From assembly GCF_963675165.1 (NCBI RefSeq), contig NC_087393.1, forward strand, positions 3,167,502 through 3,231,501: a stretch of DNA of 64,000 bases, read 5' to 3'. The notes beneath the pieces are model-generated. The model made no database searches. It had not been told where the DNA came from and worked only from the letters and a program-made list of their open reading frames with translations. Numbering within the stretch: position 1 is the first letter of the stretch; each line of letters begins with the position of its first letter. The stretch is from Halichondria panicea. Its lineage: Eukaryota; Porifera; Demospongiae; Suberitida; Halichondriidae. The position numbers and the translations under genes are program-made. Shown here in pieces: positions 1 through 12,760 of this stretch.

Positions 1-13
1 TTGCAATGTGAAC

Positions 14-171
14 GTTGCTAGGATTGCCAGGAAAAGAAAAGCGTGAAAAAGCGAAGAAACAAGAAATTCGGCGAGTGCATAACTCCAATCCGTTACAACT
101 TCATTCACATGTACTGTTTCAATTTTTTATTCGTTTTGTGCTTTTCCTGGCCAATCCTTCAGTAATTTTTA
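14..171. repeat. Small inverted-repeat element (TTGCTAGGATTGGCCAGG-type ends)
   Basis: The left end reads TTGCTAGGATTGCCAGGAAA. The right end carries the reverse complement (TTTCCTGGCCAATCCTTC then AGTAATTTTT). The same family recurs at 34436-34715 with better-preserved ends. It lies 3' of the last visible CCZ1 exon, probably in an intron of that gene. No coding potential is credible here. Confidence 0.6.
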
Positions 172-299
172 TCATAATAATTATAGTGAATTTTTTGCAA
201 CGAATATGAATGTCTTAGGCACACTACATACATTCATAGCACCCACTTATACATGTAGCAGTGCTTTCCATGAAACCAAGTTTTACAATTTACACTTAC

Positions 300-3200
300 A
301 TCAGCTAGCAGCTTCATAGCTTCTGACAAAATGTTCACATAGGTTGAACGTCGTGAAAGTAAAGGGGACTTTACTGCGAGGTTCATCTCATTAAAGTAGA
401 TGAATCGATACTGGGGGTCCAGGCTGCATGTAAACACATGGAAATTATGTCGGTAACAATGATAAAAATTTGAAGTGTGGACACATTACTGCATGATCAC
501 TATAATTTGTACTCTTGGCAATTACATAGTCATACATGTGTTACGTACATGTAAAATGTCATTTACATTAGGACTGAATGGTAGCCTAAGAAAAGTACCA
601 AATGTGTTGATGCCGCCTCATTGCAATGGCTATACTGTAATTCAGTATTCTTCATGGGCATGGGGGACTAATAGCTATCATGCGCTTTTTGCTAGCGTAT
701 ATACATCTACTTACATGTACATGTACTTCTAACAGAAAAATGCCCTTTCATACAGTACATGTAACAGACATAGTTGAGGAATGCGTTTGGTCATTATAGG
801 GTTGTTTTGAATTATGGGATCTACATGGGTACTTAATTTTCAGGGGTGGCTACTAAAGAGGAATCTTACTGTTATTCTACTACCCAATTCGATTATTACC
901 GTATAGAGGTGGGGTAAATTTTCGTGGGGCTTAATTTTCGCTGATTTCGTGGGTTAACTAGCAATTCTACACGAAAATTGTTCTCTAATTAGCTATAACG
1001 TGCAAAGATTAAAGGCATGGCTTCCAGTAAGCAGTCATTCCACTAACATTGTGCAACGAAGTGCTTTTAGAGGCCATTCCACGAAAATACATGTATAAGT
1101 GCATAGAAAATTTCACGCTATACGGAATTCGCGCTAACAGTATAATTAGGTTTATGAAGGCGCGAGCAGGCGCTTACATGTATATGGCCTAGCTAGCTGA
1201 GACTGACAACACAAACAGACAACTGACTACAATAATTATGCATTTATATTGCTCCTTCAGGACACCACTTGAGGCAAATTAACCTATATGTCTCACCCTT
1301 GAGGTTTAGATTTGTCTCTAAAGTCAGAAATCTCTCGGGAAATTTGTGCTAGCCTTGGTCCAAGGAAAGTGTTCAACCGCTTACAGAAGTCAGATGAGGG
1401 AGAAGCTTTCTCTCCTGCGTATATTCAAAAAAGTAATGAGTTTCATGAAGTTAACTCACCAACCAACACTTACTTTGAACAAAGAAGCACATCAGAGCAT
1501 TTCCAGCCTGAAACAAACACATTACAGTTTAAAGTTTATTACATAATTAACTTACTGCATTGAAAGACTGTATATAACAGCTAGAACTTTATATCGACTG
1601 AATAATTAGGGATACTGCATGTAAATTAATTTCTATTCTGCAGTCTGCAGATTATAATTTGAGAAGTCACTGTTTGAGAGCAGCGCACACACCTACGAGT
1701 TGATTGATCAGGGCATAGTTTCAAATGAATCACGGTTTCAATTTTGAACACACCTATTAATCACTTTGCCGAGGATAGGCTCATGGTGTACAAGGCAAAG
1801 AGTACATTACGTAACCAGACAAGGAACATGTATACAGGAGACCAGACAAAGTACTGTACTGTATGGACAATTAATATACAGCAGTGGTCAAAGTTTACCT
1901 AAAAGGCTATACTATTTGAGAGAGGATCATTAATAATTAATTATGATTACGAGAGTGGCCACTACAATGACTACATTCGAGAATTATAGTATACTACACT
2001 ACATGTAGGGCAACTGTTACATTAGCACACTCACTGTATAAACATAAAGCTTGCAGCTCTGAACAGATCCATCCATATGGATGTACACCCAGGGAGCCTT
2101 GCCACCATCGCCCACCCCCGCTACACCAACACGAACACTCCCTTCGTCACCAATTAGAAATCTGTAAATTAAAGCAGCTACAGTATTCACGTACTATACA
2201 TACATGTATATTGTGCACAGTGTACTAACTGATTAATTGGAACCTGAATAGCTGAAGTAGTCTTGTTTGTGTGAGTCTTTGTGGGGGTACAATGTAAAAA
2301 TGTACTCGCATGTACAACGACATCAGGGATATTACTGTACTCTACCGAGATTACGCCCACCCCCACTTTTGAGTGAAAGTTCTTGCATAGGATAATTTGC
2401 CTGTGATGCATTTGTTAGTGAGCAGTCGTCAAGAAAAGGTTTAGCACTTTATTGTGTAAGCTGTTTAGCTCTGAATATAGCTAGATACATGTAGCTAGAT
2501 CCAATAATTACTCCTATTTGCAAGTATAAAAGACAAGGACAATCTACTCCGAATCTCTGTTGAAGACTCTGACAGTGACAAGTGAACAACCTTTTGATGC
2601 AGACTCTTAATTTGTACATGTACACTTTTCTTTATACCTAGCTACTTTACCCATGCATTGTATGTGTTCATTGTATTTCAAGAGCTGGCAGGCCTCAAAC
2701 ACAGACAGAAAAGACTTAGTTTCTATGAGTGGGCATAATTTCGAGGCAACACCTGGGTGGGTGAGGTAAAACTACTGTTTTCGAAATTAAGCCCATCCCA
2801 CCTGTAGCTGCTTTGTAGCATACAATTAGGGTAGACGTAATCTCGGTAGAGTACACTAGACATGACCAAAGCCTCTCACCTTCCTGTTTGAGAGGAGGTG
2901 GTACCCACGACAGACTTCACAGAGGCAGCAATAGACGACATAGTCTGCATGGTAGGGGAGGGGTCTTGTGGGAGGAGCCAGGAGAGCAGATACTGATAAA
3001 ACACCTTGATGTCAGCCTGCTCTAAACCACTCCTGCACACAACACAAAATATAAATATGAACCTACATAGATTACAGTGTATGTAGGTAATGATGACAAA
3101 CGAAAATAAAGTGGCACTTGACCCTTTTTTAATTGAAAGCTAGAGCTAGAGGACACAATTCTACTCTCTAGACTTCAAGCACTAGTACATTGTACGTAAC

Positions 3201-5596
3201 TACATCCTGTACTACTGCTAGTGGTATTCACTCACCACACCAATTGGTCATTGTACACCAGCACTGTCCTCTGTATACTCCTGCAATGTTACAAAGCACT
3301 ATTAATTCTATGAACAACGTACGCCATACAACAACACCCCAACCTAAAGAGGACAATAAGACTGTATTCCCTCATTGACGAATGAAAATTATTGAAGTAG
3401 CCATCAGATCAAAGTTTTACATGTATGTAAACGTACGTATTTCAGCTTGGCAACTGACTCTACCTGAAAGTAGTTTCTATGAGATTGACGAAGCAGTGGA
3501 CTTTGAGGTACATGTACTTGTCCAGCGGGAGGAATTGTATGCCTTGAAACACAGTGAATATATCCAGTTTGCCAACGTCCATCGACATAATATACTGCAA
3601 TGTGAAAGGTAGCTCTAGCACATACAATAAACCAAAAATGACAATTAACCTAGCAATAAAAAAATAGCTGCACTCACAAAAGCAGCAGCTACATGTACAA
3701 TGCAAGCAACTTTGGTTGCTATAATAACACAATACATAATGTACACGTACGCTGTGATACCTATATATGAATAATACCCGCGGCAACAAATTTACACTTA
3801 TAGCTACAATAGTTATGTGTGTACATACATGTACATGTACATGTACGATTTAATCTCACCCTTGTAAGAAACATGTCCATCCTCTTCTTTAGTCCTTCCA
3901 ATCCATGGCTATCTACAATACTACCAAACGACCCGTTAAAAAACTGGATTGGAAGAGATTACACTGTCGATTAAATATATGCAAGTACCGTGCATTGGAC
4001 TTACTTTGAAAGTGAGGTACATAGTAGTCAAGGATGCTTCCAACACACTATCCTGGAAAGGATTAACTATCAACCAGACGATTCAAGCTACACAGTGTAC
4101 ATCAGTGTGCAATGGCTAAAAGTACAACTACTAACCAGTGACGTCTCACCTGCACATGGTCTTCATAGTATACTATACTCTTCTCTCCATTGCTAATTAC
4201 TTCAGCCCAGGGTATTGTTACTGACTGAAAAAGTAAATAGACTAGCAATACATGAACTATACAATATACAGTAATGCATGCTAACAACAAAATTGGTGGG
4301 ATGGGGCTTCGGAACTTTCAAGACATTCTAGCTAGAAGTAATAACAGTACTGTACGGTCAGTGAAGGGTTGATATTGAACAGTTACAGCTGCTCACAACT
4401 CACGTCATTGCATATCGACTAGAGTAAAAACTCGGCAAATACATAATTATTATTATACTATCACTAATTACCAGCGTTTATAAAGACAAACATAGACTCT
4501 TTCGCCAACCAAAACTTATTCTTTATTGCTGTTGCAAGTTCGATAATTAATAGTATCGATTTTTCGGTGTGCACATGTACTACCCCTCCGGTACAAACTG
4601 CATATAAGTCCATCTTGCAGCTAATAAGGAAAATTGATGTTTCAAGGCGGTAGCCCAAGATAACCAAAGTCTAGTAAATAAGCTGCACAATCGACACTAC
4701 TAAAACTTTGATGATGAGTATACCTGTGGATGTAGTAGCAAAAACCTTTCGCTCTCGCAAACAATAAGTATGTACAAAGCTAGAGTGTGATAGGTACTTA
4801 ATGTACGAACAAAGTAGCTGTACCTGTACATGTTCATGACGTTATGTTACCAACTACCAATCGCACTGGCGCATGATCCTGTTACAAACAATCCAAATGC
4901 ACAGGTAGCGATGAGCAAATACCGTATAGCGGGTATATTTCGAGGGTACAAACTTTCGCGGAATAAATAGCAGGTTTCTGCAGCATGCATGCATGTGATA
5001 TTAGTTTGTGAGTATAAATGTTCGCGGTAGTTTAATCAGCGAAAACATTTATGCCCTCAAAATATACCCGCTATACGGTATGTGGTTGCCAAACTAATTT
5101 ATAATGTAAATACATAGATCTAGTATACCACTAAACTCTACCATGACCATCCAGTGATTTTCTTCTGGCTCAAGGAACACCTGTCTCATTTTCTCTGTGT
5201 GAACAGCCTCACACGGGCGCCTGGGGTGGAAGGTCCGGGTAAAGTTCACCAGTGCCTCACACAAGCCTATGTTGCGGACCTTCCTGTTTAGAGAATCATC
5301 GTGAGGGTAGTAATACAGAATCTTTTTGTCTTCCTGTGGAGAAGTAATGAATGGCAACATAGCTAAAATGCACTTGTCAAACCAATGCCCCACCCGCCAA
5401 GTGCATAATGAGCTGAATAATGAGCTATAGCTAACTAGCTAGCTAGCTGATGAGGACTTAATATTATAAAAGGACTTAGAATAACATTTGTAAGATTCTA
5501 AAAAGATAACAGATTTACCGTTCCCTCCTTTGTGCTTAGGTCAGGATTATAAATACACAAACTGCGAAGAGTAGAATCATTCGTAACAGTCGCCAT
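300..5596 (-). CDS. CCZ1: CCZ1 homologue, vacuolar fusion protein (11 exons visible, 3' end beyond left edge)
   Basis: With Mon1, Ccz1 forms the guanine-nucleotide exchange factor that loads Rab7 on late endosomes; it is a longin-domain protein. Exons read from the start codon (5594-5596) leftward: 5596-5519, 5333-5141, 4224-4150, 4052-4005, 3943-3860, 3594-3464, 3280-3236, 3032-2880, 2161-2035, 1414-1297, 423-300. Family landmarks appear in the expected order: exon 1 SLCIYNPDLSTKEG; exon 2 KKILYYYP, RNIGLCEALVNFTRTF and EPEENHWMVMV (first longin domain); FFNGSF and GIQFLPLDKYMYLK; then VYNDQLVW and GLEQADIKVFYQYL; RFLIGDEG; DFCKRLNTFLGPRL; and PQYRFIYFNEMNLAVKS. The C-terminal exon(s) are off the left edge. 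The GT..AG introns are mostly short; the largest hold MITEs. Exons 2035-2161 and 1297-1414 have the least certain edges. Confidence 0.9.
898..1128. repeat. MITE, ACCGTATAG family
   Basis: An imperfect inverted repeat: the left end is ACCGTATAGAGGTGGGG and the right end is ...TTTCACGCTATACGG. It belongs to a family seen at least six times in the window and lies in a CCZ1 intron. No ORF is evident. Confidence 0.6.
4920..5081. repeat. MITE, ACCGTATAGCGGGTATATTT subfamily
   Basis: The left end ACCGTATAGCGGGTATATTT is mirrored by AAATATACCCGCTATACGGT at the right end. It is about 160 bp, lies in the CCZ1 intron between exons 2 and 3, and is closely related to the copy at 47822-48015. Confidence 0.8.
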
Positions 5597-5777
5597 CACT
5601 GCATGCACTGACTGTCAATTCAGAACCTCAGCTCAGAACCAGAGAAAAAGGAATACAACTTACTTTTCAGTTTTTCATACGTTTAATTTGGGTGCAGCGC
5701 AGCGCAGCTCCACCCACTTACAGGGAAGCTCAAAAGCTGTGAATGCGAAAGTGAGTTCCTTCTGCTAGACTATAGCT
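5597..5777. promoter_or_regulatory. Divergent intergenic region between CCZ1 and the membrane-protein gene
   Basis: Only 181 bp separate the CCZ1 start codon (minus) from the start codon of the plus-strand membrane-protein gene. Both 5' UTRs and promoters must fit here or overlap the first exons, so a shared bidirectional promoter is likely. No clear TATA box was identified. The repeated GCAGCGCAGCGCAGC stretch near 5693-5708 is the most distinctive motif. Regulation is inferred from geometry only. Confidence 0.5.
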
Positions 5778-7426
5778 ATGGACAAAAAAAGAATTGTGAT
5801 TGTGTACGTGTGTGCAATTCTGCTTAGCCTTAGTGTAGGCATGTCAGTTGAACAATTTATTAGTACAACAGCAACTAAATCTAGATCTACAACCGATGCT
5901 CCTGCGGATCTTGTTCCTGTGTCCGATTCTCTTCCTGGTGGAACCAGCTACCCACTGCAAGAGAAACAGTGTGATTTCGGGACTAGTATCGATAACCAAG
6001 CTGCCTTCCCTTCACATTTTGCTGAAAGAAATCTACTATACATTGACACAGGAAATCCTGCAACCTGCTCAGGGAGAGTTGCAGCATGGGAGCTTTGCTA
6101 TCAGACTAGTGGGCTGGATTCCAGTACCTTTGATTTGCTATTGCTCAGTCAGGTCAGTGGTGGGTACCGTATTCATACAAGTCAGATTGTGACCATAGAA
6201 CAGCCAATTTTTGGAGAAGAAACAATAGACGTTGCTTGTGTCTACGTAACTGCTGGTGAAAATGTATCAATCACTCATGGAGATTATATCGGTTTTGTTT
6301 GTAATGATGATATCAAAACTAGACTTGCTCCTAAAATAGATACCGATGCTTTAAGTTCCCTACGAGTGTTCAATCTTAGTTCTTCAACACAAAGACAAAG
6401 AATGGCAAATAGACCAGCTGTGGATGTTGACTATGTTCCATCCGACGAACTTAAACCAGTCAGTGATAATCTTATTTCCCAGTTTCGGATCGTAATAAGT
6501 AAGACATTTACACTAACACTTTTACTGAGTTTTAAGTATACTTATGATATAATAGATAAGAGTGAGGAGAGAACACCATCAACACAGGCACCTTGTAGAG
6601 GACCAACGACAACATGGACACCAGTGTTCACTGCTGTTGTAATAGCTTCAGCAGTGGTGATATTTGTGCTGTTCTTAATGGTGTGCCTAATGGCATGCTG
6701 CATTTGCCAGCTTAAGTTTAAATGTTGTAGATGCTCCAAAAAGAAAAAAGGTAACGATGTGGCTTATTCAGTATGCAATTAACCACTTGTATGTGCTTTT
6801 GTTACTGGAAATATTTCATTCTTATCCTATACAGTGATACATAAAATTACTGTGGAGCCTATAACTGACCAGAGTATGCAATACAATGATCTTTACGTTC
6901 CTCAAGACCCATCTCAAAGTAAGAATAGTTTTGTCCCCAGTTCTATATATTATAATACCTAGAGTCCTAAATTCTACTAGATCCAACATAATTATTCTGA
7001 GATGTATAACTTATCTCCAACCTATAATTATATTGCAGTTATCACAGGTGGAGAACGGCTGAGAGCAACCATTCATGGTAATCCTGCTTATGACACACCC
7101 AAATATTTTCCAGGTTCATAATTTGTACGTATATGAGAATGATACTTTCATCACTTATTTGTACAGCCACACACAACCTCAGCGCAATGCCCAGTCAAGA
7201 CGCTTTAAGCACAGCTACTGAACTATCCATCTTGGAGCAATACCACTCACCTAAAGAAGCAACTAACAAACTTACAGCATATCGACCTGAATCCACCATA
7301 TCATTGGCTGGTATTAATCCTGGTGTCACAAGTGATATGGACTTTGATATGCAAGACATATTCGAGGAAAGTAGAGAAATTGAGCATACTTATGAAATGA
7401 TTCAGAGTGGGAAGATTATTAGATGA
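5778..7426 (+). CDS. Putative type I membrane protein with tyrosine-motif cytoplasmic tail (5 exons)
   Basis: I do not recognise the family. The exon model is 5778-6498, 6556-6750, 6835-6918, 7039-7113, 7167-7426, with phases matching at every junction. Residues about 4-22 look like a signal peptide. They are followed by a Ser/Thr-rich stretch and an ectodomain of about 150 residues with Cys near CDFGTS, ATCSGR, WELCYQ, DVACVY and GFVCND, an arrangement I associate with sponge extracellular domains. After a PSTQAPC linker comes one strong membrane segment (VFTAVVIASAVVIFVLFLMV), then a palmitoylation-like Cys cluster (CLMACCICQLKFKCCRCS) and a KKKK stop-transfer. Exons 3-5 encode the cytoplasmic tail with YNDL (YxxPhi), NPAY (an NPxY PTB or clathrin-adaptor motif), YDTP and YEMI. 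A receptor or adhesion role is plausible but not shown. Intron 1 is 57 nt and stays open if retained. The gene is divergent from CCZ1 and convergent with TANGO6. Confidence 0.72.
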
Positions 7427-8028
7427 TTCGTATATACACATTCATTTGCCTGATTGAGATCTAGTTTAGTCTAGAAACGATTACGTGAGTCCATAATTGT
7501 AGTTTATAATGATCTCTTTTGCACACAATTATCATGCATTATTGCTCCTTGAATTCATCCATGCATGTGATTAAAAGATAGCCTAGCTGCATAACATTGT
7601 AAGGTCTGCACCATATTATAGGTTGGCAAGTATATAGACTTGTGCAGCAAGACTCTTGATCAGACAGCAAGGCAAATAATAGCTTGGATTTCCTTATGTT
7701 TTGTAGCTACTAGCACATGCATGTAAAATTTGTTTCTTGGCCTTATATGTATGTGCCATGTTTAACTAAGAACACATGCATGACGAGGGATTGTAGATAT
7801 CATAACTCTTAAGACGGAAAAATGCAAATCTTAGTCACAGTGTGGGACGTAAATTGATTGTGCGTTAGATCTAGAAGGATGTGTGTGGTGTGAAGAAAGT
7901 ATGTTGCCTGTGACAGGTCTTCTTGAGCTAATGGAATGGTAGTTGACATACACAGTAAAGCCCTGTCATTCAAGCAGGAGCAATAAATCAGGATGAATAA
8001 ATGTGCATAAGTAAAATATAATGTAGGT
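7427..8028. other. Convergent intergenic gap, no gene seen
   Basis: About 600 bp separate the stop codons of the plus-strand membrane-protein gene and the minus-strand TANGO6 gene. It is AT-rich and must contain both 3' UTRs. I see no conserved protein, RNA gene or inverted repeat of note. Confidence 0.6.
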
Positions 8029-11000
8029 TCACACAAAATCCAGTATAGAAATCTTCTTAATGAGTTCCTTACTATCATGGGGGAATATAAAGTTCTTCAT
8101 AACTCTGTCTAGTTCTCCCAGGGCAGCCTGGGCATGAGCTCGGGTCAGTTCATCTCTCTCTCTACTCTCCACACACTTGAGCAGGCGGTACATATCAGGC
8201 AATGCTTCACCGAGAACCTAGAAAGGAAAAATTGAGGTATTTTGTTCAACATAAAGATGTTAGCTACGAACTTCTATTGCATCTTGAGATAGACTTCTGA
8301 TAGTCAGTTTGAGAACCAATAGAGCAGCTTGCCGTACTTTGACCTCTCGGTCAGTCTGTAGAATGCTTGTTACACAACTCAGCACCTGTACAAAAATTGA
8401 ACAGGGAGTCTTATATGCACTGGTCATCTCAAACTAAGTTCTAACTAAGCAAAGTCCATTAAGTATAAATTAATGTACATATACATGCAACTGTTTCGAG
8501 GCTGTTATGGTATGCACACTACAAAATAACTAAGCTACAGCCTGTATTAGCCTCGTTCCCAGGCCGATTTGTCTCTAAAATAACACTAGGTCAACACGTT
8601 GTCAACCTAGCGTTATTTTAGAGATAAATTGGCCTAGAAACAAGACTATAGCCTGTTTCAAAAATACACAGACCTCATTTTTTATTCTGCTGAAAGAGTG
8701 CTTGACCTCAGCACAAATTTCTGCCAGATTTGAGAGACTGCTCGCTCTTATCAAAGGCTCAGGGTCATTGACATTGGAGAAAATAGAGGAAGTAATTTGG
8801 TCCAAATAATGAGGCAAGAGTTCACCACATGACCAAGCCACCTTAACCAGTGCTTCACCAAGCTTCATCCTTACTTCCACACTAAGCTTCTCATTCCTAA
8901 AGCCTCCAGATGGGTCAATCTTAGATGGTGACTTGCTTTTGTTTATTGGTGAATTTGTAGGATGTGTTCTTAACTGTCCAGTTTCCAGGTCAACAATAGA
9001 ATCCCTTTTGGGTGAAGAAGGGCAATTCAATTGCGCATAACCTTGACATAAAGTAGAAATGACATAGTCACACGCATCGGGTATTTTTGATAGAGAAACC
9101 AATCCGTTAATGGCAGCCAGGTAGACGTACGAGTCTGGGTGCTTTAAACATCCGATAAACACAGAGAGGAGAGTGCGTGAGTGTGACAAGGACTCCGGAT
9201 CTCTTGTGGCAATCAGCTTTGTGAGGGAGAGAAGGCCATGACCCATAACTGGTATGAGAGGGTCACTAACTTCTTGCATCGCCACTAGGTACGGGGTTGA
9301 CAAGTGAGCATGCGCATTTTCCAAAGTCTCCTTTCTAGAGGTGCGAATGTGGTCAGTGTTTTCTTTGCTGGTGGCTTCAGAGGGAGTTGAGGATTTAATA
9401 TCTTCTGTTTTCTACGAGTTAATAAAATATAACAGGAATAAAAATCTGTAACAAATAAACTGTACGCTATGAACAAATTAATATCAAACCATTTCTCGTA
9501 CTTCTCCTATAAGAAGTTATATAATACATATACTACTACAATACTCATGTACTTGTGTTCAAACATTGCTATAAGCATACATTCGTGATCGTGATCACTA
9601 GGGTAACATTGAGCTATACCGCATACTCGTACATAATTATATACGAAGATACAACACTGGTGCACATTGTTGGTTAATTGTAGAAATTGTACAGGGCAGA
9701 GCTATCATTGAAAGCAAGTTACCAGTTAGTTGGGCACCCATATACACTGTAATTACAAAGTTGGATTGTGTGATGAAGTTACAGAATCCAACTACATGTG
9801 TAGTACGTATGTTTTGAAAATTGGACGTACGTTATGTATGCCAAATGATGATCAAGAAGTGTCATCATGGCTATAGAAATCACAAAGTAATTGAAGAGCC
9901 CAAGCTAGTTAATCCAACTTCCATATAATCTACATACATGTACATGTATGAACATAATTATTCGATACACACAATTCTGAAGAGACTGCTTTCAATGTAG
10001 GTAAAAGTTACTAATTACTTTGTGACTAATATTATTTACAAACGATTCTCCCCTGCTTGCTTGTTTATAAGCTGCTCTTGGGGCAATACCGGAAAGTAGT
10101 AGGGTAATTACATTGAAGAGTAAAGTTTTTTTTTTTTAAAGACACTCCTTGCCTCCATTAAATGCACAGCAGGCGTTTACATAGGACATCATTCATGCAA
10201 GTCTATACACATACCGTACCTTGTTAGTGTGACACTGGACTGACACACTTTCCTTGAGAGCCTCCCTCGCACTAGTCACCTGTGCAGCAGCCCTCTGTTC
10301 CACCTCACTCGACCACACTGCCCCAAGGGTGGCTATACACACATGTAGCTCACTTGCCAGAAAACAGAGTTCCTCATTAGGATAACTGTTTGCTATGATA
10401 TTCAAACAAGGCTGGAGCTGGGATAACAAAGCCCTATGTTGTCTCTCAACCTACGCAGGAAGATATTATGGTATTGACCCTGTCCTGTACAGTTACGTAT
10501 AAAATTATAATCCATACACTGCACTGCAGAGGAGGTCTGACATGCGTGCACGAATCACTACAAGTTCAGTGCATTGATGGCATTGCGGTCACGTGATAAC
10601 ATCCAGGCCACAACGCACTGAACTTATAGTATTTCGTGCACGCATGTCGGACCTCCTCTGACTGCACTGTCACCAGCTTACTCAAGCCACAAAATTTATG
10701 AAAGTTGAATAGTGCCTAATTTGCTGTATTAGGAGGCGGCGGCTTAACCTCGAGTGTGATGGCAGTGTGGTTTGGTGGCGGCAGCTTAGCCTCGAATATG
10801 TTAAGACGGCCGTGAATATAGATAGATGAGGTTAGAACCATTTGACCTTAGCTAATAGAGAAACAGACTGTGCTAGCCTTAAGACCATGAGCGGTCTGAT
10901 ATCAGGTCAGTTAGAGCAACTGTCTGGTGTTGACCACTCCCACCCAGACACTAAAAACTAGGCTAGAAGTAGTCTGCAAGAAAAGTTTAATTATCAAGTG

Positions 11001-12722
11001 AGTCAACCTTATCTTATTCACAGCCACCTTAAAATTCGAGGCTAGGCCGCTCAAACACACTGCCGTCACCCTCGACCTTCACCAACTAACACCCGTCGCC
11101 GCCACCAAGTAAACACCGCCGCCTCCACATTTTGGCACTATTCACCCCTCATAAAAATTTAATGGTACATGTATATAGTGCATGTTACAGCTAGTACAGC
11201 ATTGCACTTACGGCAACTATTCCACTGAGAATGGCTGACAGGAGGCCAAACACAATGCCCAGTGTGATGGAACCACCCAGTATCTCGTGTTCCTTGCTCG
11301 CAACTACTTTCACATGATCCTTGTCATTTTTAACTTTGCAAAAGTTCGCATGACATGAGACTAGAGCACTAATGCTGGAGAGAAGGTCTGGTAGACTGAC
11401 TTGCTGTAACAGAGTAGAGCTGAGCTCCTCGCAAATGGAGGCTGCGATATACAAAACAAGCGAACTGGTGTAGGCCTCTGTCTGAGAAAGGGGAAGCTTG
11501 GCCTCACAGTCTAGCAGAGCAGAGCTTCTTTCGGATGGAGCAAGGCCGCCATCTAGCTGCTGATCAGAGTGTGAAACAGGTTTCAAAGCATCTTCTCTGA
11601 AGCTACATGTGTACCCAGTTTGGTGTAAAATGATTGAAGTGAGGTGCTGCAAACAGAGAAGGAAAAATGCTCCAATAACGTTCTCCTGTTTGAGTTCTGA
11701 GTTCAACAGAGCCACTATCCCAGTCCCCATTCGCTCCATTTCTTCAGCATTTCTTCTTCCCAAAACCTCTTTCTCAGTGAGTGTTCTGGCCTTCAGTGTC
11801 TGACTGTTGCCAATTATTGAGTACTGGATGCATAGAGTTGGATGCTTGTACAATGTTTGTTGAGCTTCAGTTTGAGATGGTTGAAATCCACTCATAAAAC
11901 AGAAGAAAGCTAGTACTTCACAGGTATTGGCAGCTCTCAGAACTTGACAGAGAATCTCGTTAGACTGAACACTGCAGACAGAAAAAGATTTAATCCACAA
12001 CTAACTTCAACAGCTCTTAATCTGTAGTCATGCTTAATCAATTATTAATAACTACTGTACATACGAGCAGCTATGTAAAGTTAATCACCTTGTTTTTGGT
12101 ATGTTTGGTTGGGACCCTTCCAACCAAACATGAAAGAGCAGTGGACAGTAGGGTAGCAACACAGGGAGTAGAGGTGAGGATGGTTCCACTGCGCATGCAA
12201 CCTGAGAGAACGCAATATTATAGTGCTTGTCTGTGCACCATACAATGTGATCTGTACATTATTAAAGATGTTAAATACGAGTTAGGGAGCATGCATGTAC
12301 ACACCCGACCTGGGACCACACCTCCTGGAATAACAACCTTTTGTTTGATAGCATAATTATAACCATAAATCATACACAGTACTTGTAAGCCTTTAGATGC
12401 GCCTAACGGTTACCGGAACAGAATCAAGTACCGTAAGGAAGAGGAATTATTGCTTTGTACTGATATGGTAACGTGTCTCTGCACGTCCAAACTTCAACTA
12501 ACCTTGTGTAGGTTTTCAATTGAAGCAGCAAGGGAGTCTCCATTTATACTATCAATGTCAGATCCTGCAAGGAGCACAGTCATGCATTTCGCTATACATA
12601 AAAGAGAACGCCAAATAATTATATACGATGTACATTACAATGTAAACACGTACAGTACTTGGGGTTTCCAAACATTCATTTTTATGCCTCGAGGCGTAGC
12701 CGCACGAGGGATACAGTAAAGC

Positions 12723-12760
<38 letters not shown>

